The position numbers and the translations under genes were made by a program. Positions 8,371 to 15,166 of a stretch of DNA of 28,769 nt are shown piece after piece. A model generated the notes under the pieces. The model was not told the DNA's origin. It did no database searches and worked only from the letters and a program-made list of their open reading frames with translations. The DNA is from Pseudomonadota bacterium. Lineage in GTDB: Bacteria > Myxococcota_A > Polyangia > Polyangiales > Polyangiaceae. Location of the stretch: NCBI GenBank assembly GCA_023418705.1, contig JAEZYZ010000317.1, positions 1-28,769 on the forward strand, given 5' to 3'. Position 1 is the stretch's first letter. Each line of letters opens with the position of its first letter.

Positions 8371-8382
8371 CGCCAGCTGGCG
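8371..8382. repeat. 12-bp perfect palindrome in the pcnB leader
   Basis: CGCCAGCTGGCG is its own reverse complement. It lies about 40 nt downstream of the candidate promoter, a position that could suit a repressor site. No known operator was recognised. Confidence 0.4.
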
Positions 8383-8493
8383 GCTGCCAAGCGGGGGGTT
8401 TTGGTGCTAAACGGCAGGTGCTCCCCACGAAATCGGATGACGTCGACCGCGCCAGTTTGGGGTCCTTCGAGTCATTCGCGCTCCTGCACTGAG

Positions 8494-8523
8494 CTCCGGC
8501 GTGCGCCGGAAGCCCGCATTTTC
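8494..8523 (+). terminator. Hairpin with short T-run between S41 gene and pcnB
   Basis: TCCGGC (8495-8500) and GCCGGA (8505-8510) form a 6-bp stem with a 4-nt loop, followed about 9 nt later by TTTT. It is weak as an intrinsic terminator and could equally be leader structure. Confidence 0.25.
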
Positions 8524-8580
8524 CCATCCACTTCGCTCTCGAAGCTCCGTCACCGGGGCGACTGACACAACATGGAGTTC

Positions 8581-9978
8581 ATGGCACGCCCACCGCGCTC
8601 CGACGCACCTGATGGGCAAGCCCCTACGCGATCCCAGCGGCCGAGCGGCACCGATCCGAAGCCTGCGCGCCGCGGCCCAGCCGCGTCGGCGCGCTCGTCG
8701 AAGGCGAAGCCGGACGCCGACGCCGCGGCGACCCCCTCCGAGCGTGAGCTCGGTCGCGGTCGCCGCTCCGCCGCTCCCAAGGAGCGCCCGGCGCCGAAGA
8801 GCTATCGCGTGGAGCTTTCCGAAGATTCGATCGATCCGGACGCCGCGAAGGTGGTGCGGCGGCTGACCCGGCACGGCTACGAGGCCTACCTGGTCGGCGG
8901 CTGCGTCCGCGACTTGCTGGTGGGGCGGTCTCCCAAGGATTTCGACGTCGCGACCAGCGCTCGGCCGGACGACGTGCGGCGCTTGTTCCGCAACAGCCGC
9001 ATCATCGGCCGGCGCTTTCGGCTGGTGCACGTGCTGTTCGGGGGCGGCAAGGTGATCGAGACGGCGACCTTTCGCCGCACGCCAGAGCAGGCCGACCTCA
9101 AAGAGGGCGACGATCTGCTCATCCGCAACGACAACGTCTTCGGCGAGGCGCACGAAGACGCCGTTCGGCGCGATTTTACGATCAACGGCTTGTTTTACGA
9201 CCTCAGCCACGGCGAGGTGCTCGACTGGGTCGGCGGGATGCCCGACATCGAGCGGCGCACGGTCCACACCATCGGCGATCCGGTCAAGCGCTTCCTGGAG
9301 GACCCGGTGCGTATCCTGCGCGCCATCAAGTTCAGCGCACGCCTCGACTTCGGCATCGAGCCCGTGGTGTACGACGCGATGGTGCATTGCCGCGGGGCGC
9401 TCGCCATGGCCGCGCGCCCACGCCTGTTCGAAGAGGTGCTGCGTTTGATGCGCGGCGGCGCGAGCCACCGGTCGATGTGGCTGGCCTGGGAGACCGGGGT
9501 GCTCGACGTCCTGCTGCCGGAGCTGGCAGCCTACCTATCCGACGCTCAAGATGGCGACGGGCCGTTCTGGCGCCTGCTCACGGCGATCGACGATCAGACG
9601 CGCGAGCGCGGCGCCGCCTTCGATGACGTCGTGCTCTGCACGGCGCTGCTCATCGAGCCGATGCGCGAGGCGTGCGGGGGCACTCGGGATCGCATCGCGG
9701 CAGCGTTCGACTTTTTGGAGCCGGTCGTCGATCGCCTCAATGTCCCGCGGCGCATCGCCGACGCCGTCCGGCGCATCGTGGCGATGATGCCTCGGCTTGA
9801 GTCGGGGCGCGCCGGTCGCTTCGCGCGCACTCCCCTCTACGATCTGGCCGAGCAGGTCTTGCTGTTGTTTCAGCTCGCTCAGCAACGACCCGCTCCCGCG
9901 GTGGTCGCGCCCGAGCTGCCGCAAGCGCCCGCCCCGAAGAAGAAGGCTGCGCGCCGCCGCAGCAAGCCCGCGGACTGA
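8581..9978 (+). CDS. pcnB: Poly(A) polymerase I, PcnB type
   Basis: This is a template-independent nucleotidyltransferase of the class II (CCA-adding/PcnB) family, expected to add 3' A tails to RNA and promote its decay. In the 465-residue product the head domain reads YLVGGCVRDLLVGRSPKDFD, with metal-binding Asp120 and Asp122, then VRRLFRNSRIIGRRFRLVHV, the GRRFRL block that favours PcnB over CCA enzymes, then NVFGEAHEDAVRRDFTING (Asp198). The neck (RRTVHTIGDP, DPVRILRAIKF) follows. The N-terminal 70 residues are Ser/Pro/Arg-rich and disordered, and the C terminus is a Lys/Arg tail, probably RNA-contacting. I prefer the ATG at 8581 because GGAG sits at 8574-8577; the ATG at 8572 lacks a ribosome site. 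A divergent CCA-adding activity cannot be fully excluded. Confidence 0.92.
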   Translation: MARPPRSDAPDGQAPTRSQRPSGTDPKPARRGPAASARSSKAKPDADAAATPSERELGRGRRSAAPKERPAPKSYRVELSEDSIDPDAAKVVRRLTRHGYEAYLVGGCVRDLLVGRSPKDFDVATSARPDDVRRLFRNSRIIGRRFRLVHVLFGGGKVIETATFRRTPEQADLKEGDDLLIRNDNVFGEAHEDAVRRDFTINGLFYDLSHGEVLDWVGGMPDIERRTVHTIGDPVKRFLEDPVRILRAIKFSARLDFGIEPVVYDAMVHCRGALAMAARPRLFEEVLRLMRGGASHRSMWLAWETGVLDVLLPELAAYLSDAQDGDGPFWRLLTAIDDQTRERGAAFDDVVLCTALLIEPMREACGGTRDRIAAAFDFLEPVVDRLNVPRRIADAVRRIVAMMPRLESGRAGRFARTPLYDLAEQVLLLFQLAQQRPAPAVVAPELPQAPAPKKKAARRRSKPAD

Positions 9979-10072
9979 CCCGGTTCCAGGGTCCCGCCGG
10001 GCGGGCGGATCGCGCTCGCGCTCGCGTCGAGCCGCCACGGGGACGGCCCGACGCTCCGCGCGGGCGATCGAG

Positions 10073-11092
10073 TCAGTTGCTGTTGAGCTCCACCCGCAGC
10101 AGCTTGCGACCGATGAACAAGTAGTCGCCGTGGGTGAGCCACTGCTCGGCCTTGATGCGAATGTACGTGCCGTTGCGGCTGTCGTGATCGGTCAGCAGGT
10201 ACTTGCCGTCTTTCTCTTCGATCGTGCAGTGCTTGGCGGACATGTAGACATCGCCGGGGAAGTTCAGGTCGCCGTCCTCGCGTCCGACGCGCAAGGTGGT
10301 GCCCCGCGCGCACACCGTCATCCCGACGGCGCCGCCTTCCAGGATCTGGCTGATGCGGAACGGGCTCGGGTACTTGGGCGAGGAGTAGAAGAACGTCCCG
10401 TCCGCCTCCGGCCCGTCCGAGGCGCGGGGCGTGGGCTCCAGCCGGAAGAGCTGCTCGCCCGCCAGCAGCGTGTCCCCCGGCGCGATCTCCACCGTCCCGC
10501 GCACGCGGATGTAGACGCCGTTCAGAGAGCCTTCGTCGCGAACCACGAGCTTGCCGTCGCGATAGAAAAAGTTGGCGTGCCGCGGGGAGATGAACGGGTC
10601 ATCGGGGAACTCGAGCTGGCCATTGCGACCGAGCACGTGTTGGTCGGCCTTCAAATGATAGCTGAGGCCCTCCATCCCCTCGCCGCGGATGAGGATCAGC
10701 CGCGCCTTGCTCGGGTCCTGCATGTCGCTGAAGAAGTGCGCGCGCAGGTTCAGCACCGTCTCCGGGACCCCGGCGCCGCAGCGCCCGCAGAACTTGTGCC
10801 CGCTCGGAACGGGGGTCTGGCACGACTCGCAAACGTAGTACTTGGCTTGTTCCATGCGTTCCTTCTCCGCTGCGTCCAAAGCGGCGGGCCCGCCCGAGCT
10901 TGGCCCAACTTCCGCAGAGTTGGCAACGGATTTGGGCTCCTGGTCCGAGGCGCCGGGCGACGGCTGGGTGCGGGTCGCCCTCGTGCCGAGGTCGAGGCGG
11001 TGGCCGCAGTCGCTGCACCACTGCGCCGCCATGGGGCTGTAGAAATGACAGCGCCCGCAGCTTAGGCCGATTTCGAACGCGGGATCACTCAC
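10073..11092 (-). CDS. Protein with two zinc ribbons and two FHA domains
   Basis: This is a cytoplasmic phosphothreonine-recognition protein of 339 residues. Two CxxC-CxxC zinc ribbons occur at residues 12/15/26/29 and 88/91/102/105, separated by a disordered Ser/Pro linker. Two forkhead-associated domains follow: FHA1 about 130-220 (LGRN 154-157, SPRH 169-172, SLNGVY 189-194) and FHA2 about 245-339 (VGRE 269-272, SAKH 285-288, SRNGTY 305-310). Both keep the Arg, Ser-x-x-His and Asn residues used to bind phosphothreonine. Such proteins usually read out Ser/Thr kinases, of which myxobacteria have many, but no kinase is in the window. The GTG at 11092 has no Shine-Dalgarno; a TTGGCC-N18-TAAGTT promoter ends 9 nt before it. 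It lies 63 bp downstream of the S26-like gene and may be independently expressed. Confidence 0.85.
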   Translation of the reverse strand: MSDPAFEIGLSCGRCHFYSPMAAQWCSDCGHRLDLGTRATRTQPSPGASDQEPKSVANSAEVGPSSGGPAALDAAEKERMEQAKYYVCESCQTPVPSGHKFCGRCGAGVPETVLNLRAHFFSDMQDPSKARLILIRGEGMEGLSYHLKADQHVLGRNGQLEFPDDPFISPRHANFFYRDGKLVVRDEGSLNGVYIRVRGTVEIAPGDTLLAGEQLFRLEPTPRASDGPEADGTFFYSSPKYPSPFRISQILEGGAVGMTVCARGTTLRVGREDGDLNFPGDVYMSAKHCTIEEKDGKYLLTDHDSRNGTYIRIKAEQWLTHGDYLFIGRKLLRVELNSN

Positions 11093-11101
11093 AGGACGAG
11101 A

Positions 11102-11131
11102 AACTTACGAAATTCTTTTGAAATTGGCCAA
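11102..11131 (-). promoter_or_regulatory. Candidate sigma-70 promoter for the FHA gene
   Basis: On the minus strand TTGGCC (11131-11126), an 18-bp AT-rich spacer and TAAGTT (11107-11102) are followed by 9 nt and the GTG start. The spacing places the transcript start at or beside the start codon. The local AT richness is conspicuous against this GC background. Confidence 0.5.
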
Positions 11132-11155
11132 GTGCTCCGCCCGGAACGGGCGCGA

Positions 11156-11794
11156 TCAGCGGACGAACGTCAGCCGGTTTTCGACGTCCCCGAAGCCATT
11201 TCGGCTGACCAACCGGAAGAACACCGTCTCTGTGCACGCGCTGCGGTCCACCGGTCCGTAGTCCCTCGAATCGTACGGATAGAGGCGATTGTCGCTGATC
11301 AAGAACAGCTTGCCCTCGGGCACCTCGACGTCGACCTCGCGGGGCTCGGGCTTTCCGCGCAGGACCGACCCGCGCTGGTGTGCGTGCCCGGCGACCACCT
11401 CGACCTGGCACCGCTGGGTGACGGTCTTGCGAGAGGTCGGATCGTCGACCTCGAACTCGCCGCAGCTCCGCTCGGTCTCTGCCTGGTCGTCGTTGACCCG
11501 CACCCGCTCACCTTTGACGCGCAGCGCGTCCCCCTCTTCGCCCAAGAGGCGCCCGACCACCACGCGTTCGGGGGCGTCGGGCTCCGGGCACAGCACCAGA
11601 TCGCCGAAGGACGGCGGCGTGAAACGCCAGAGGAGCACCAGATCGCCCGGACGCAACGTGGGCGCCACCGATGCCTCGAGCCAAGGGTCGTCCTCGGGCA
11701 CGCGCCACCAGCGCAAGAACCCGAGCCGCGCGATCCCAACCACCACGCCGATGATCAGCGCGCACCACACGACGAAACGAACGATCCTGTGCAT
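11156..11794 (-). CDS. Signal peptidase I-like (S26) protein lacking the general-base lysine
   Basis: This 212-residue protein has one N-terminal membrane span (about 8-27) and a periplasmic S26-type domain. Box B is recognisable with Ser42 in SVAPTLRPGD (the normal motif has Met after Ser), and box E is excellent (ISDNRLYPYDSRDYGPV, residues 166-182). The block that normally reads IKRxVGLPGD is VVGRLLGEEGD, so the catalytic lysine position is Gly81. Lys94 and Lys98 are nearby but off register. Between boxes lies an insertion with two cysteines (111 and 129). Either the protein uses another base or it is a non-catalytic relative of LepB. It sits between the trypsin-like lipoprotein gene (89 bp upstream) and the FHA gene. 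The family call is good, activity doubtful; it should not be assumed to be the housekeeping LepB. Confidence 0.8.
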   Translation of the reverse strand: MHRIVRFVVWCALIIGVVVGIARLGFLRWWRVPEDDPWLEASVAPTLRPGDLVLLWRFTPPSFGDLVLCPEPDAPERVVVGRLLGEEGDALRVKGERVRVNDDQAETERSCGEFEVDDPTSRKTVTQRCQVEVVAGHAHQRGSVLRGKPEPREVDVEVPEGKLFLISDNRLYPYDSRDYGPVDRSACTETVFFRLVSRNGFGDVENRLTFVR

Positions 11795-11883
11795 TCGACG
11801 AGCCGGGGGCGGTCCGCGGTGGACCGCTCACCTCGGATCCTACGCGCGCCTGCCGGAGAAGGTTAGCGCCACCGTCCGCGACG

Positions 11884-12798
11884 TCACGGCTCGGTGCAAT
11901 CGAGCGGCGGCAGCTCGTTGGGGCTCGCGCCTTCGGCGATCAGCTTGGCGTTGGAGAACACCGAGCGCCAGCGATCGAGCCGAGTGAACTCGGAGCGGCC
12001 CACCGTCTTCTCGTTGCTGTCCATCACCGCGGCCGAGATCACGCCCACGAGCTCTCCGGTCTCTCGGACCAGCCCCGGGCCGCCGGAGTCGCCCGGGCAG
12101 ATGCCGGCTTGCAGCTGAAACCGTCCCGTGCCCACGGCGTCGATGTCACCTCCGATGCGTCGCTTGCGCCGCACGCCGTCCGAGGACAGAGCGCAGCGGC
12201 CGAAGCCGATCGGCTGGACGTGCTCGCCTTTTGCGACGCCTCGGTCCAGGCGCGGCGTGAGCGTGGCCACCCCGATCAGCCGGCGCTCCAAGACCAGGAT
12301 GGCGATGTCGCCTTCGCCGGCGGCGTACCCGCAGCTCGGCGCCACGATCGCGCGCACGCCGACTTCGCCCCAGGGCAGGTAGTCGCCGCCCAGCTCCACC
12401 CGCACCTCGCTGGCGTCGAAGTCGCGCGCCACCGGATCACCGTATTGGTTGCGCTCCGTCACGCAGTGGTGCGCGGTCAGCACGCGGTCCTCTTCGATCA
12501 GGGTCCCCGAGCAGGTCACGCTGCCCGCCACCACGCGCACGACGTAGTCTTCGTCCTGCGTCAGCGCGAGCGGCAGCTCCGGCACGTCGAGGCGCGTGTC
12601 TTCGGGCAACGCGGCCGGGCGTGGCGTGGGTTCTGCCTTGGGCTTGCCCGGGAAAGGCAAGCTCGCGCAACCGCTCGCGGCCAACGTGACGACCGTCATC
12701 GCCGCCGCAGCGGCGGGGATCGACGACCGCCGGGCGCGCGGGGGCGGTGGGGGTTGGGCTTCCGTCTCCGACATCGTGTTCCGCTGAGGTGCCGCCAT
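11884..12798 (-). CDS. Trypsin-like (S1) serine protease lipoprotein
   Basis: This is a predicted periplasmic or outer-membrane-anchored serine protease of 304 residues. The N terminus is Arg/Pro-rich, then a hydrophobic segment ends in ASGC (Cys44), a plausible lipobox. The S1 fold follows with the complete triad: His110 in VLTAHHC, Asp164 in EGDIAILVL and Ser238 in CPGDSGGPG. Pairs of cysteines around His and Ser suggest chymotrypsin-type disulfides. A Pro-rich linker (50-65) separates the anchor from the protease. Two starts are possible, 12798 and an ATG at 12774; the latter still gives a full signal peptide and has GGAA upstream. It lies upstream of the S26-like gene on the same strand. 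The substrate is unknown. Confidence 0.88.
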   Translation of the reverse strand: MAAPQRNTMSETEAQPPPPPRARRSSIPAAAAAMTVVTLAASGCASLPFPGKPKAEPTPRPAALPEDTRLDVPELPLALTQDEDYVVRVVAGSVTCSGTLIEEDRVLTAHHCVTERNQYGDPVARDFDASEVRVELGGDYLPWGEVGVRAIVAPSCGYAAGEGDIAILVLERRLIGVATLTPRLDRGVAKGEHVQPIGFGRCALSSDGVRRKRRIGGDIDAVGTGRFQLQAGICPGDSGGPGLVRETGELVGVISAAVMDSNEKTVGRSEFTRLDRWRSVFSNAKLIAEGASPNELPPLDCTEP

Positions 12799-13073
12799 CG
12801 TCCCGCTGGTCCAATCCCGCTGCTGGCGAAGGGTCGGCTTGCTGCCGATGAGCCACCTTCACCTACCGGTCGTGTACCGATTAAGACCCGTAGTCTAAAC
12901 GACTTCGAGGTGCGGGTCGTGGCTCGCGTTCGCGAATTCTTTTAGCACTCGATGCAGCACGGCGCGCAACTTCGGTCGCACCTGTACCCACGCCGGTGCC
13001 CGCTCTTGCTTGCTTCAGTCGGGCGGCAACTTTCCGTCGAGCACGCTCGGCGCTCCAAGCGAGCTGCCGCACT
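12799..13073. other. Intergenic region between proB and the S1 protease gene
   Basis: This 275-bp stretch separates two minus-strand genes and is less GC-rich around 12870-12955 than its surroundings. On the minus strand it holds AAAAGAATTC (12950-12941), echoing AAAAGAATTT in the FHA promoter spacer, and a CGCG-TT-CGCG dyad. A 63-codon basic reading frame (12881-13072) is probably not a gene. The protease promoter is likely here, but I cannot place it. Confidence 0.5.
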
Positions 13074-14165
13074 TCAGGTCGTGACCAAGTCGTCCTTGTG
13101 CACGACCACCAGGTCGTGGCCGCCAGCGCCGAAGAGGAGATCGAGCTCGGCGCCCTTCTTGCCAGCGGCGCGCGCCACGTCGAGCGCTCCGAGCCGCGTG
13201 AGACCGCGCGCGACCTCCGTGCCCTCCGCCGTGATCACGCGCACGGAGTCGCCGGGGTTGAACTGCCCGCGAACCCCGAGCACGCCCACGGGCAGCAAGC
13301 TGCTCTTGCCCCCCAAAATGGCGCGCTCCGCGCCGGCGTCGATGAGCACCGCGCCGCGCGGACGCAACGTGTAGGCGATCCAGTGTTTGCGTGCCTTCAT
13401 CACGCCGCCCGCGGCGGGGAACAGCGTGCCGACGTCCTCGCCCGCGACGACGGCGTCGAGCACCGACGGCAGCCCTGCGGGCGCGATCACGACGTTCGCT
13501 CCCGATCGCGAGGCCTTGCGAGCGGCGTCGAGCTTGCTCTGCATGCCGCCGCTGCCGACGGGCGCGCCGGCGGCGGCGACGCGGCCGATGGTGACGTCGT
13601 CGCGCATCACCGAGATGCGACGCCCTTGATCGTCGAGCACGCCGTCGACGTCGGTGAGCAGCACCAAGAGATCGGCGCCGACCAGCGGCGTTATCATGGC
13701 GGCGAGCTGATCGTTGTCGCCGAAGCGGATCTCGTCGGTGGCGACGGTGTCGTTCTCGTTGACGATCGGCAGCGCCCCCGCTTCCAGCAGCGCGGCCAAG
13801 GCGTCGCGCGCGTTGTTCAGGCGTTCGCGATCAGCCAGGTCGGCGTGGGTCAAGAGCACCTGCGCGGTGGTGATGCCCAGCTCGCCGAACGCCTCGTCAT
13901 AGCGGCGCATCAACACGCTCTGTCCGGCCGCGGCGGCCGCCTGCAGGCGCGACATTTCTTTGGGGCGCGCCCGATACCCGAGCCGCCGGCAGCCGATCGC
14001 GATCGCGCCGCTCGACACCAGCACCGAGCTGCGGCCGGCGGCCAGCAGCCGAGCGATCGCCTCGGCGACCCGTCGCTGCGACGTGTCCTCCGCCGCGAGC
14101 GAGCGGGAGCCGACCTTGACCACGAGGCGGCGTGCCTTCTGAAGGTGCGAGCGATCCTGTGTCAT
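13074..14165 (-). CDS. proB: Glutamate 5-kinase with PUA domain
   Basis: ProB phosphorylates L-glutamate with ATP to give gamma-glutamyl phosphate, the first step of proline synthesis, in the cytoplasm. The 363-residue protein is normal length. The amino acid kinase domain carries VVKVGSRS (Lys17), VSSGAIAIG (50-58), PIVNENDT (133-140), RFGDNDQL (147-154), LLTDVDG (169-175) and GSGGMQSKL (204-212). A C-terminal PUA domain spans about 272-350. The ATG at 14165 starts two short helical turns before the first strand; upstream in-frame sequence antisense-overlaps the ABC-like gene. ProA is not adjacent, unlike the common proBA operon. It follows the dead ABC-ATPase gene by 76 bp on the same strand, so it may be the last gene of that transcript or have its own promoter. 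Confidence 0.96.
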   Translation of the reverse strand: MTQDRSHLQKARRLVVKVGSRSLAAEDTSQRRVAEAIARLLAAGRSSVLVSSGAIAIGCRRLGYRARPKEMSRLQAAAAAGQSVLMRRYDEAFGELGITTAQVLLTHADLADRERLNNARDALAALLEAGALPIVNENDTVATDEIRFGDNDQLAAMITPLVGADLLVLLTDVDGVLDDQGRRISVMRDDVTIGRVAAAGAPVGSGGMQSKLDAARKASRSGANVVIAPAGLPSVLDAVVAGEDVGTLFPAAGGVMKARKHWIAYTLRPRGAVLIDAGAERAILGGKSSLLPVGVLGVRGQFNPGDSVRVITAEGTEVARGLTRLGALDVARAAGKKGAELDLLFGAGGHDLVVVHKDDLVTT

Positions 14166-14241
14166 GGCAGTCGAAGGGTCCCGGCGTATCGCGGCTCTCG
14201 CCGGGGCGCCAGAGCCTGTGACGGGCACGGGACGCGCCGAC

Positions 14242-15165
14242 TCAACCCGGCGCCTCGGGGCGGAGCGGGACGAGCTCGTACAGGCTCGCGTCGGCGGCGT
14301 CTGCCGCCGCGACGAGGTCGCGGGTGCCGAGCCCGGGGGCCAGCGTGACGACCAGGAGCGCGTCGCGCTCATCCGCCCCCGCGTCGCCGCCCGGCAGGGG
14401 CGCGCCGGTCCGCAGGGTCACCTCGCAGCCTCGCTCGGTGAGACGATCCTTGAGCCGTCCGCCGCCGGTGAAGACCCGCAGCTGGTAGCGGCGGCTCCCC
14501 GACAGGATGTCGCCAGGGGAGCCCTGCGCGACCGGTTGCCCGTGTTCGAGCACGACGAGGTCATCCATGCGGCGCAGCAGGTCGACCTCGGCGGCGTCCC
14601 CGTCGAGGGTTGGCGCCGAGATCAACAGCCGGCGCCCGAACGCCGCGCGGTCGAGCACCTCCGTCACGAAGGTTTGGGCGGGGGGCTCCAAGCCGAGCAG
14701 CGGCGATTCGACGACCAGGACCTTCGGCTCGCCGAGGCGCGCGTGGGCGATCGAGAGCGCGCGGCGTTCCGGCAAGCTCGAACGCTCGAGCGGCCGCGCC
14801 GCGATCTGCCCGAGCCCGAGCCCGTCGATCGCCGCCCGCGCCAGGGCCTCTGCCTGTCGCTGCGAGACGCCGAGCAGGCGTGCGCTCTCGACCAGGTAGT
14901 CGAGCACGGTGAACTTCGGGGGCAGCTCCAGATCCAACGGCGCAAACCCGGCTTCCCCGGAGCGCAGCGCCGCCGACGGCGCCTGGCCGCACACCGAGAC
15001 CTGCCCCGCCGTGATTTCGGCACCTCCCGAGAACAGCCGCAACAGCGGCGACACCTGGCCGATCAGAGCGGCCCGCTCGGCGTCGATGACGAAGCTCAGG
15101 CCTTCGAGGGCGACGCTGCCGCCGACGTCGATGCGGGCATCTTGGCAGCGCAACAGCTCCGCCAT
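14242..15165 (-). CDS. Degenerate ABC-ATPase-like protein without nucleotide-binding motifs
   Basis: This 307-residue protein aligns by eye with ABC-2/GldA-type transporter ATPases: a start like RIDVGGSVALEGLSF, a conserved TVLDYL helix region near 86-91, and a HGQPVAQGSP element near 208-217. Yet every catalytic motif is gone. Walker A (expected GxNGxGKST) is shortened to IGQVSPLL (35-42); the signature is SSLPERR (129-135) in place of LSGGxxQR; Walker B reads VLVVESP (149-155), so the Asp-Glu pair is Glu-Ser. The reading frame is intact, arguing for selection rather than decay. About 90 residues extend beyond the NBD. The ATG begins 1 nt after the stop of the sppA-like gene, implying translational coupling. 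No permease gene is nearby. It is probably a structural or regulatory pseudoenzyme; function unknown. Confidence 0.8.
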   Translation of the reverse strand: MAELLRCQDARIDVGGSVALEGLSFVIDAERAALIGQVSPLLRLFSGGAEITAGQVSVCGQAPSAALRSGEAGFAPLDLELPPKFTVLDYLVESARLLGVSQRQAEALARAAIDGLGLGQIAARPLERSSLPERRALSIAHARLGEPKVLVVESPLLGLEPPAQTFVTEVLDRAAFGRRLLISAPTLDGDAAEVDLLRRMDDLVVLEHGQPVAQGSPGDILSGSRRYQLRVFTGGGRLKDRLTERGCEVTLRTGAPLPGGDAGADERDALLVVTLAPGLGTRDLVAAADAADASLYELVPLRPEAPG

Positions 15166-15166
15166 C

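Larger units (their letters stand above)
8263..8580. other. Non-coding leader region before pcnB
   Basis: This 318-bp stretch has no convincing gene on either strand. It contains a CCCC-GCC-GGGG hairpin right after the S41 stop, an extended -10-like box (8325-8333), a 12-bp perfect palindrome (8371-8382), and a hairpin at 8495-8510 followed by a short T-run. If transcription starts near 8340 the pcnB leader would be about 240 nt. A small RNA is possible but unsupported. Confidence 0.6.

Noticed and set aside
8332..8565. 77-codon frame in the pcnB leader
   Set aside because: It has only a TTG start, unremarkable composition and no ribosome site.
12881..13072. 63-codon basic reading frame right after the proB stop
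   Set aside because: It could be translationally coupled, but it is only Ala/Arg-rich, has no Shine-Dalgarno and resembles no family. Conservation data would be needed.
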